Shown here: one piece after another, positions 38,692 through 46,014 of the stretch
Position numbering within the stretch: position 1 is the stretch's first letter
How the letters are laid out: the number at the start of each line of letters is the position of its first letter
Made by a program: the position numbers and the translations under genes
The notes under the pieces: model-generated
Seen by the model: the letters and a program-made list of their open reading frames with translations, nothing else
The model's database searches: none
Told to the model about the DNA's origin: nothing
DNA from: Burkholderia sp. E7m39
GTDB taxonomy: Bacteria; Pseudomonadota; Gammaproteobacteria; Burkholderiales; Burkholderiaceae
Direction of reading: 5' to 3'
Assembly (NCBI GenBank): GCA_001319865.1
Contig: BBSL01000031.1
Location: 1-61,015 of the forward strand
Length of the DNA: 61,015 nucleotides

Positions 38692-39552
38692 ATGGACGAA
38701 AGCACGCTGGAGAAAATCGCGCATTTCATCTGTGGCAACGGCGATGACTGCCCGCAATACCGGACGTCGTCTCAGCTCACATCGTTCTTCGCTCGAGCAG
38801 GCTTGCCGCGTTTCGTCCACGACGGAAGCACGCGAGCTTGGTGGGTGCTCGACTGCCTGAAGCAGTGCTCGAGAGAAGAATTAGCCGCCATCCTGAAAAG
38901 GTTGGTCTCGCCGAAGGAATACAGCGGAGACAAGACGAAGGTGGCGCAAGCACTCAAAGGGCTTAACGAAGCCGTCTACATCGAAGGATTCAAGTTGCGC
39001 CTTGACGGCGTTGAGCCGAGGTTCGAAAAGGTAGACGTAACATTTGACGTTGATGTGCCTGCTGATGGAGTGGCGCTTAAACCACTTCCCGCACCTAACT
39101 TATTCTCCTTGGACCTCGAGCCCGGAATAGGGGCTATCCTGCAAGCTCGATGGGCTGAAGCTCAGCAATGTCTCGACGCAAAAGCATACTTGGCCAGCAT
39201 CATCATGATGGGAAGTCTACTTGAAGGCCTATTGCTCGCAGTCTGCCAAAGGAATCCGCGGCTGGCGAACTCCTGCTCCGCTGCACCCAAGGACTCTCAG
39301 TCCGGGAAAATTAAACGATTCCACGAATGGTCGCTGGCAGAAATGATTGACGTTGCCCATAGCGTCGGATGGCTAGACCTGGATGTAAAGAGGTTCAGTC
39401 ACGAACTGCGCATCTTCCGCAACTTGGTGCATCCGTATGAACAGATGGCAACCAGAACTAATCCCGATGCGGATACATGCCGAATCTCGTGGCTGGTAGT
39501 TCAAGCGGCCGCGAATGACTTGGCACGGGCAATTCAACTGACGACTTCGTAA
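38692..39552 (+). CDS. Abortive-infection type protein (AbiJ_N3-like with HEPN-like C-terminus)
   Basis: About 286 residues. The N-terminal 90 residues (MDESTLEKIAHFICG... TSSQLTSFFARAGLP... STRAWWVLDCLKQC) match the AbiJ N-terminal domain 3 pattern as I recall it. The C-terminal half (SLLEGLLLAVCQ... RFSHELRIFRNLVHPYEQM) looks like a HEPN helical bundle with an R-x6-H motif, suggesting an RNase toxin. It is the first cargo gene, divergent from the recombinases and 71 bases before the ABC-three-component genes. ATG 38692 is preferred over an upstream ATG by family alignment. Confidence 0.72.
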   Translation: MDESTLEKIAHFICGNGDDCPQYRTSSQLTSFFARAGLPRFVHDGSTRAWWVLDCLKQCSREELAAILKRLVSPKEYSGDKTKVAQALKGLNEAVYIEGFKLRLDGVEPRFEKVDVTFDVDVPADGVALKPLPAPNLFSLDLEPGIGAILQARWAEAQQCLDAKAYLASIIMMGSLLEGLLLAVCQRNPRLANSCSAAPKDSQSGKIKRFHEWSLAEMIDVAHSVGWLDLDVKRFSHELRIFRNLVHPYEQMATRTNPDADTCRISWLVVQAAANDLARAIQLTTS

Positions 39553-39623
39553 AGACGTGCAGCAAGCCCGAAAACTAACCTCCCCCAGTATTTTCGAGAT
39601 TGAACGCGCATCAGCGAGCTAGT

Positions 39624-40835
39624 ATGGCAACCGCTAAAAGAAGAAGAAAGACGTCTGCACCAGGGCAGGCCTATGGATACCTCATCCAAGTAGTGCGGGT
39701 GCTCTGGCATCTTCTTCGTGCCAGCCCTGGCGACGTCGTGGCATTCGAGACCTTAGGAGATGTTTCCGTCGAGAGCGAGGACGGCGTCTTGTCCGAAGAA
39801 GACAAGAGTGGGCTGGCACATAATCCGATAGCGGACGGGTCCCTCGCACTTTGGAAGACTTTCGCGAATTGGGCAGACGCTCGCCGAGACGGCACCCTCC
39901 CAGCAGGCTGCAAATATCTTCTATATGTCGCACAGCGGCACGAAGGAGCAATCGTTCAATGCCTCAGCGATTGCCAAACTCTGTCTGCAGCGAAAGAGCT
40001 TGTTGCAATTTTGCGCGAGCGGCTTTTCCCGGTAACACCAAGCGAAAATGAATCTGACACTGACGACGGCAAAACGCTAAAGGCTGAGTTGCGGCGCCTG
40101 TTTTCTCATAGCGACGACGCTATCGCTTCAATCGTCATCGACTTTACTCTTGAGAAAGCTACCGCAGCTCCATTTGATGAGGTTCGAGCCGAGATTGCGC
40201 GCAGCACGAGCGACGAAAATGTAGACGCTGTTTCAGAGCGGTTGCTGGGTTGGGTGAAGCGTCAGTTGATGATGCAAGTTGAGTCACGGCTCCCCGTCAG
40301 AGTGTGTTACGACGACTTCCGAAAACAACGACTCAACGTGTTACGGCGCATAGATAGAAATCAGAATGCTTTCCCAGAGCACGATACCGAGCCAACGAGA
40401 GAAGAAATCAAAGAGCAGCTCGTAGACCGACTGTATGTACGTCAGCTAAGTCTGCTCGAGCTAGACGATGACGATATAGAGCAACATGTCCGTGACTATA
40501 TCCGGGCCTCCGCTGCACGTACGGCGTGGAGCGAAATTGGCTACTTAGATAGGAATAGCTTTCGGAAGTATGAATCGGAGCTCACAGAACATTGGCGACT
40601 CTGCCGAATGGTTCTGAAGTCTGATAAGTCGGAAAAATCCTCAATCACACGGGGTGTAGAGTTGTTGTTCAACTGCCTGAGTCGAACGGCCCGCCTTGAA
40701 ACCATTGAAGTTCCTTCGTACTTTTCCCGAGGCAGTTTCCACGCTATGGCGGATGAGCCAAGAATTGGTTGGCATCCAGACTGGGAAGTGCTTCTTGGAC
40801 TTGAAGCGGGACGAGCGAACAAAAATGCTGATTGA
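39624..40835 (+). CDS. ABC-three-component system effector, nuclease-like N-terminus
   Basis: About 403 residues. The N-terminus (TSAPGQAYGYLIQVVRVLWHLL) and the following VVAFETLGDVSVES...LSEEDKSG resemble the Cap4/DUF4297 endonuclease fold, with an acidic residue and E-x-K in the PD-(D/E)XK positions. The C-terminal part is the alpha-helical region found in ABC-3C proteins (LVDRLYVRQLSLLELDDDDIE; AWSEIGYL). It is the presumed effector, controlled by the DUF3732 ATPase two genes downstream. Its 3' end overlaps the next gene by 11 bases. ATG 39624 is preferred over TTG 39600. Confidence 0.75.
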   Translation: MATAKRRRKTSAPGQAYGYLIQVVRVLWHLLRASPGDVVAFETLGDVSVESEDGVLSEEDKSGLAHNPIADGSLALWKTFANWADARRDGTLPAGCKYLLYVAQRHEGAIVQCLSDCQTLSAAKELVAILRERLFPVTPSENESDTDDGKTLKAELRRLFSHSDDAIASIVIDFTLEKATAAPFDEVRAEIARSTSDENVDAVSERLLGWVKRQLMMQVESRLPVRVCYDDFRKQRLNVLRRIDRNQNAFPEHDTEPTREEIKEQLVDRLYVRQLSLLELDDDDIEQHVRDYIRASAARTAWSEIGYLDRNSFRKYESELTEHWRLCRMVLKSDKSEKSSITRGVELLFNCLSRTARLETIEVPSYFSRGSFHAMADEPRIGWHPDWEVLLGLEAGRANKNAD

Positions 40836-41301
40836 CGAAGTCGAGCAAGTTCAAAACCCGGGCCTCGGCGCAACCCTGATATGGCGTTTTGCGTGCGGAT
40901 ACGAATCTGACGAGACTCGCGAGCCCGCACCGCTTACGTACGCATTTTTGGTCGTTCCTCTACTGTTCAACAAGAAAGTATTGAATGTTGTCGCATCTAC
41001 GAAAAAGGGATTACGGAAGGTCGAAGAGAAGCTCAATACCGAACAATCTCTGCTTGCAACGTCTCAGGAACGCGTAGTCGCTATGAGAGGTCTGTCCCGA
41101 GAGTCATTTGCACTCGCTTTGCGGACTGGCCTTATTTCAGTAGATACGGCGCACGCCTCGTTTCGGGCAAGGAGCATCGCTCTGCCGATGCTACAAGATG
41201 AGGGCATTACAACGTTACTACGAGCCGCGGAAAAACTTGGCACATGGGCGAGCCAAGTGTCGCTCCGTGAGTTTTGTTTCGTTTTCCATTTGGAGCTTTG
41301 A
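40825..41301 (+). CDS. ABC-three-component system middle component
   Basis: About 158 residues (MLIDEVEQVQNPGLGATLIWRF...). The start with NPxLGAxLLWRF-like sequence is characteristic of ABC-3C middle components. It likely bridges the ATPase and the effector. It overlaps the effector gene by 11 bases and is followed at once by the ATPase gene, so the three are translationally coupled. Confidence 0.78.
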   Translation: MLIDEVEQVQNPGLGATLIWRFACGYESDETREPAPLTYAFLVVPLLFNKKVLNVVASTKKGLRKVEEKLNTEQSLLATSQERVVAMRGLSRESFALALRTGLISVDTAHASFRARSIALPMLQDEGITTLLRAAEKLGTWASQVSLREFCFVFHLEL

Positions 41302-41302
41302 A

Positions 41303-43300
41303 TTGAAGCTGCAGGTTGTCGAAATCATTTTATGGCCTCGCAAAACGGGACTTCAGCCACGGCGCGTCCCGTTTGAACTTAATAAGGCCAACGTTATTAC
41401 CGGGGCATCCAAAACCGGCAAATCGTCGATTATTCCAATCATCGACTTCTGCCTTGCCTCAGACCGCTGTTCGATACCTGTAGGGCTCATACGCCAAGCC
41501 GTCGGCTGGTTTGGGGTAGTGGTACAGACTGCCGAAGGTCAGAAACTGCTGGCGCGACCTGAACCCGGCCAACATCCTAACGCTGGGGAGATGCACCTAG
41601 TGGAGGGAGAATTCGTAGAAATCCCCGTGTTCATCGAGCAAGGTAACACGAATGTCAAACAAGTTAAGGCAACTCTCGACCGTCTTGCGCAGCTGACCAT
41701 GCTTGGAACAGATACGGAAAATCAAGCGAGCGGCTATTCGGCTCGGCCGAGTTTTCGCGATTTGATGGCATTCTGCTTCCAACCTCAAAACGTCGTCGCA
41801 AATCCGGATGTGCTCTTTTATCGAGCTGATACGACCGAGCATCGTGAAAAGCTGCGCGCTATTTTTCCATACGTACTCGGAGCGACAACACCTGAGAGCC
41901 TGGAAAAGCGCTGGGAGCTAGACCGTCTCAAGCGCGAGCAGCGTATGAAGCAGAGAGAAGTAGATGCATATACGAAGGCATCTGCGACATGGCGCGCCAA
42001 TCTTACGAACTGGGTTAGTGAAGCATTAGAGCTTGGGCTGATTGATAAAGAGTTGCTGAAAAGCAATGATGAAGCTCACCTTCTGGCCGTACTAACTTCT
42101 CTTGCACAGAAGGATGTCCCGGAAGTGCCGATTTCGGCGGATGCGGTCGAAGAATCAGTTGTCGAATATGCGGCGCTGCAGAAGGAAGAATCTCGGCTGA
42201 ACGTGGAGCTAGCAGAAGTCAGGCATCGACTGAACCGCCTCGCGGAGCTAAAAAGCTCTGTGGGCCAGTATGAGATTTCTCTCGAAAAGCGAAAGGAACG
42301 ATTGTCACTTTCTCGATGGCTGCGAAATCAAGCTCAAGACGCAAGCCAAATTATTTGTCCAGTATGTGCCCAGTCGATGGACACCCATGCAGCAGCAGTA
42401 GATGCCATGTGTGATGCTCTCGCTGTGGTTGAATCAGACGCGCGCAGGGTCTCCAAGGCGCCGGCCGTCTTTGACCGAGACTGGGCAACGCTTAACGATA
42501 CTTTAAGAGACCTCACCGACAAGATAAACGCCGTGTCTGTCCGTCGAAAAGGCATTGAAGAGCGAAGTAGGAAGGCCAAACAGCAAAGGTTTTCGACTAA
42601 TCAAGTAGCGCGATACTTAGGTGCGCTCGAGCAGGCGCTGGTTGTCTACTATGGCCGAGAGAATCCGGGGGCCGCTTCTGAGCTTGAAACAATCATCAGT
42701 CGCATTCAGACGCTTCAAACCGAGCTTTCGCTTGAGCAGTATGAGCTCAAACTTGCTCGCGTACTGGGACGGTTGAGGAAATCAATGGAGAAGCTCGCTA
42801 GCAAGCTCGATGCGGAGGACCCGAATGCATCGGTCGCCTTGGACATCAAGGAATTGACCGTTAAGGTGGGCGACGGCAGTGGACATAGTGACTTCCTTTG
42901 GCAGCTCGGTAGTGGGGCTAATTGGCTTACGTATCATGTCGCCGCTACGCTGGGTCTGCATGCCCTATTTCTGGGACTGAAAAATTCACCCGTACCCGGA
43001 CTACTCGTGTACGACCAACCCAGTCAGGTCTATTTCCCTCGAAAGCTGGCTAGCAAGAAGACCGACTTGGACCCCAAAATAGGCGACGAAGATGCAGTGG
43101 CCGTCAGGAGATTCTTTCAAGTTTTTGGAAAGGCAACTTCTACGTTCAAAGGAGATTTCCAAATTATCGTCGTCGACCACGCAAGTCGCGATATTTGGGG
43201 GGGTGGTCTGGAAGGCATCCACTTCGTGGAAGAGTGGAGACGAGGTAGAAAACTAATTCCTCAAAGCTGGATTGACGCAATGAACCTGAGTTCCTCGTAA
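41303..43300 (+). CDS. DUF3732 Rad50/SMC-like ATPase of the ABC-three-component system
   Basis: About 665 residues. Walker A is GASKTGKSS (about residue 34). A long coiled coil is broken by a CPVC pair (about 352), as in zinc hooks. The C-terminal half has the ABC region (LGSGANWLTYHVAATLGLH; LLVYDQPSQVYFP as Walker B; IIVVDHA). The DUF3732 N-terminus MKLQVVEIILWPRKTG is recognisable. The start is TTG 41303, preceded by GGAG with 7-base spacing. It probably senses phage DNA structures or replication intermediates and triggers the effector; that is inference from ABC-3C theory. Confidence 0.85.
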   Translation: MKLQVVEIILWPRKTGLQPRRVPFELNKANVITGASKTGKSSIIPIIDFCLASDRCSIPVGLIRQAVGWFGVVVQTAEGQKLLARPEPGQHPNAGEMHLVEGEFVEIPVFIEQGNTNVKQVKATLDRLAQLTMLGTDTENQASGYSARPSFRDLMAFCFQPQNVVANPDVLFYRADTTEHREKLRAIFPYVLGATTPESLEKRWELDRLKREQRMKQREVDAYTKASATWRANLTNWVSEALELGLIDKELLKSNDEAHLLAVLTSLAQKDVPEVPISADAVEESVVEYAALQKEESRLNVELAEVRHRLNRLAELKSSVGQYEISLEKRKERLSLSRWLRNQAQDASQIICPVCAQSMDTHAAAVDAMCDALAVVESDARRVSKAPAVFDRDWATLNDTLRDLTDKINAVSVRRKGIEERSRKAKQQRFSTNQVARYLGALEQALVVYYGRENPGAASELETIISRIQTLQTELSLEQYELKLARVLGRLRKSMEKLASKLDAEDPNASVALDIKELTVKVGDGSGHSDFLWQLGSGANWLTYHVAATLGLHALFLGLKNSPVPGLLVYDQPSQVYFPRKLASKKTDLDPKIGDEDAVAVRRFFQVFGKATSTFKGDFQIIVVDHASRDIWGGGLEGIHFVEEWRRGRKLIPQSWIDAMNLSSS

Positions 43301-43348
43301 TTGCAGCATGGATTGTCGACACATGCGCGCCATGCTAAAGTTCCACCC

Positions 43349-43470
43349 GACTCGCGGATAGATTTTTTGCCATGATTCATGGCATGTGAAGCTAAAGTTC
43401 CCGGGATATGCCCCTCGGTATCCCTCTATACCGCACGATACGCGATAATGCGTAGGAGTATCCGCGAGTC
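43349..43470 (+). ncRNA. Retron msr-msd RNA gene
   Basis: A perfect 12-bp inverted repeat, GACTCGCGGATA (a1, 43349-43360) and TATCCGCGAGTC (a2, 43459-43470), lies just upstream of the reverse transcriptase gene. G43361, next to a1 in AGATTTTTTGCC, is the likely branching guanosine. Internal hairpins are GCCATG-ATT-CATGGC (43369-43383), GGGATA/TATCCC (43403-43424) and TACGC/GCGTA (43439-43454). The layout and the 122-base length resemble retron Ec67 as recalled. The msr/msd boundary and cDNA ends are not determinable by eye. Confidence 0.85.
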
Positions 43471-43488
43471 TTTTGCCTTCCATCGAGA

Positions 43489-45240
43489 ATGCACAATCTA
43501 ACAAAACTAAAGGTTGCGAGCTCGCGACGAGACTTGGCTGAGTTACTTGATGTAAAGGCCGGGATGCTGTCCTACGCGATTTATAAGATTCCCGAAGCTG
43601 TTCGGTACAGTCGGTTTGAAATCCCGAAACGCCACGGAGGCAATCGCGAAATCCTTGCGCCAACTCAAGAACTCAAATTAATCCAGCGGCGGTTATCGGT
43701 GCTGCTGCAAGATTGTGCGGCCGAAATAAGCTCTGCACATGGGCACGCCGAGGATGGAATTCGGTTTGGTATCGCTCACGGGTTTAAGCGACATCACACC
43801 ATCATGACCAATGGCCGAGTACATGTCACTCGTCGATTTGTGTTTAACGTTGATTTGCACGATTTCTTTGGCACGATAAATTTCGGTCGTGTGCGAGGAT
43901 TCTTTTTGAAAGATAGAAACTTCGCACTTCATCCTGACGTCGCTACTGTCATCGCGCAGATAGCCTGCTTCGAGAACAAACTTCCACAAGGAAGTCCTTG
44001 CTCGCCTGTTGTGTCCAATCTCTTGGCTCACTCGCTAGATATACAATTGGCTCGCCTAGCAGCGAAGCATGGAGCAAGTTACACCCGGTATGCTGATGAC
44101 CTGACTTTCAGTACAAACAAGCCCAATTTTCCGGTCGAGATTGCAGTGCTCGACGCCCCCCACAATTGGAAACCTGGCCCAGACCTGGAGCGCATCGTCG
44201 CGAAGAGTGGGTTTAGCTTCAACCAGGCCAAAACACGACTGCAGTATCGCGATTCGCGACAAGAGGTAACCGGCTTAACCGTCAATCGGAAGGTCAACGT
44301 TCCTGCGACTTATCGACACACGGTGCGTGCCATGGTTGATAGTCTTTTCAAGACGGGCAAATTTGAGTTCATCTATAAGAAGACGGATACGCTAGGAAAC
44401 GTTGTTCTCGAAAACCGACGCGTTGGCGAAAACGAACAGCTACTTGGGATGCTGTCACACATCGACCAAGTCGACCGCTTCAATCATAGGTTATGTAAAG
44501 ACAATAACCGTGAACCGGAAAGCACCGCCGGGCGTGTGGAATTGTTCCGCCGATTTCTCTATTTCGATACTTTTTATGCGGCCCGACAGCCTATTATCGT
44601 CTGCGAGGGCAAGACCGATAACGTATACCTTAAATGCGCTATCAAGAGTCTCGCTGCTGGATATCCAAAGCTGGTAGAGGCTGGAACGCCGCCGAAGCTA
44701 AAAGTCCGTTTTTTCAAGTATGCAGAGACCCGTACCGGCCAAGTAACGGACCTGACCGGAGGCGTTGGAGGTATTTGCAAACTTTTGAAAAGTTATCATG
44801 CGGATGTGGAAGGTCTATTCAAGGCACCGGTGTCCTCATACCCAGTGATTGTGTTGATTGACAACGACAGTGGTGCACACGGGGTCTATGAGGTAATCGC
44901 TGGCATTACGAAGAAGCCAAAACCACTAGGGCTTGCAGACTTTATCCACGTCACAAGCAACCTCTATGTTGTGCCGACACCTTTCGGACCAAACAAAGCG
45001 TTCACAGCAATCGAGGATTTTTTCGACAAACCAACCTTAGCGACAAAGCTAAACGGGAAAACGTTCAGTCGCAAGAGCAAAATCGATGAATCGACTGAGT
45101 ATGGTAAAGCAGCTTTCGCGCGAGACGTTGTGGCAAAGAACGCTGGAACTATTGATTTCAGGGGATTTCAGGTAATTTTTGACAGGGTGATGAAGGTTTT
45201 GGACGATTACGAAATTCGGCGCAAGAAGCCAACGCCGTAG
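43489..45240 (+). CDS. Retron reverse transcriptase fused to a TOPRIM domain
   Basis: A 583-residue protein. The RT domain has LPQGSPCSPVVSNLLAH (about residues 164-180), the catalytic YADD (201-204) and the retron-specific VTG (about 258). The C-terminal half is a TOPRIM domain with the Glu motif CEGKTD (about 371) and the acidic pair in VLIDNDSG (about 457). This is the Ec67 (Eco2) arrangement, in which the TOPRIM nuclease effector is fused to the RT, and the length is close to that protein. In anti-phage retrons the msDNA restrains the effector until a phage function disturbs it. The msr-msd RNA ends 18 bases before the ATG. Confidence 0.93.
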   Translation: MHNLTKLKVASSRRDLAELLDVKAGMLSYAIYKIPEAVRYSRFEIPKRHGGNREILAPTQELKLIQRRLSVLLQDCAAEISSAHGHAEDGIRFGIAHGFKRHHTIMTNGRVHVTRRFVFNVDLHDFFGTINFGRVRGFFLKDRNFALHPDVATVIAQIACFENKLPQGSPCSPVVSNLLAHSLDIQLARLAAKHGASYTRYADDLTFSTNKPNFPVEIAVLDAPHNWKPGPDLERIVAKSGFSFNQAKTRLQYRDSRQEVTGLTVNRKVNVPATYRHTVRAMVDSLFKTGKFEFIYKKTDTLGNVVLENRRVGENEQLLGMLSHIDQVDRFNHRLCKDNNREPESTAGRVELFRRFLYFDTFYAARQPIIVCEGKTDNVYLKCAIKSLAAGYPKLVEAGTPPKLKVRFFKYAETRTGQVTDLTGGVGGICKLLKSYHADVEGLFKAPVSSYPVIVLIDNDSGAHGVYEVIAGITKKPKPLGLADFIHVTSNLYVVPTPFGPNKAFTAIEDFFDKPTLATKLNGKTFSRKSKIDESTEYGKAAFARDVVAKNAGTIDFRGFQVIFDRVMKVLDDYEIRRKKPTP

Positions 45241-45585
45241 GCCTTTGACTATATTCGTCTGGGAGTACGTGAACACGCGCCGCAATGGAGCCCGTGCAGA
45301 GGTCACGCGGGCTCCTTATGTTCGTAGTACCGTGCAAAGGCTGCCGCGCAATACGGCAAGGCAGTTCTGCGATACGACACACGCCAGGAATTGAATCTCA
45401 ATTTCGTGCGCAGCGTACGGAAGGCAGAAAACGGGCGAGGCGCGCCGCTGCGGCACCCGCGAACAGCGATTGAGATTGAGGCGACGGCTCCGCGGCACAG
45501 GCCCTAGCTGCCCACATCGAACATAATGCTGCGGATTGTGCTTTCAGACGCGATAGCGGGCTTTTGACCCGCCCGGGGAACGGCT
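45241..45585. other. Intergenic region after the retron
   Basis: Contains the hairpin at 45287-45315 and an imperfect inverted repeat (TTGAATCTCAAT at 45391-45402, ATTGAGATTGA at 45469-45479). No gene seen. It presumably holds the promoter of the next cassette. Confidence 0.5.
45287..45315 (+). terminator. Hairpin terminator after the retron gene
   Basis: An 8-bp stem GGAGCCCG / CGGGCTCC with a 13-base loop, ending CTCCTTATG. The T-run is weak, so it is only a probable terminator. Confidence 0.5.
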
Positions 45586-46014
45586 ATGGCTGGCGACAAG
45601 CTGACAGAACCAGAGCTTCAGGCCTGGTTTGAGAGGGTTACGTTTGACCGCTCTCTCGTAGGCCACATTATTGGTATCGAAGCGCTCCAAGCGCGGCTTG
45701 AGCAGCTTCAGGCAGAGCGTCTCGTGATGGAAGCGGTGACCCGGGAAGGGCTCGTAAAAGCCAGTCGAATCTATGGTGTTCTTGCAGACTCCGACCACTT
45801 GAGCGCCGACCGTAGTGTGGCCGCACCGGGACTGCCACAACTACGACCAGACCTCCTGCTCACGTCGGATATCCGTGCGGCAGGTAAGGTTGCCGCGTGT
45901 GCTTCAACGAGCAAAAGAACATACGACCGCTGTAAAGAGATAAACCGTTTTACTTCCGGGGAAGACGATGATGTTGGAGCGCTTTGCGCAGATTCGCGGC
46001 TATCGCATTTTTAG
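45586..46014 (+). CDS. Uncharacterised small protein upstream of the RloC-like ATPase
   Basis: A 142-residue frame starting MAGDKLTEPELQAWFERVTFD after a GGGGAACGG stretch. The first 90 residues look protein-like, with a predicted coiled coil (IEALQARLEQLQAERLV). No family is recognised. The 3' end overlaps the ATPase gene by 47 bases in another frame, so the two are probably cotranscribed. It may be a partner or antitoxin of the ATPase; that is a guess from position. Confidence 0.6.
   Translation: MAGDKLTEPELQAWFERVTFDRSLVGHIIGIEALQARLEQLQAERLVMEAVTREGLVKASRIYGVLADSDHLSADRSVAAPGLPQLRPDLLLTSDIRAAGKVAACASTSKRTYDRCKEINRFTSGEDDDVGALCADSRLSHF

Noticed and set aside
45391..45479. Inverted repeat after the retron as a second retron RNA
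   Set aside because: The arms are imperfect, no reverse transcriptase follows, and the interior shows no msr-like hairpins.
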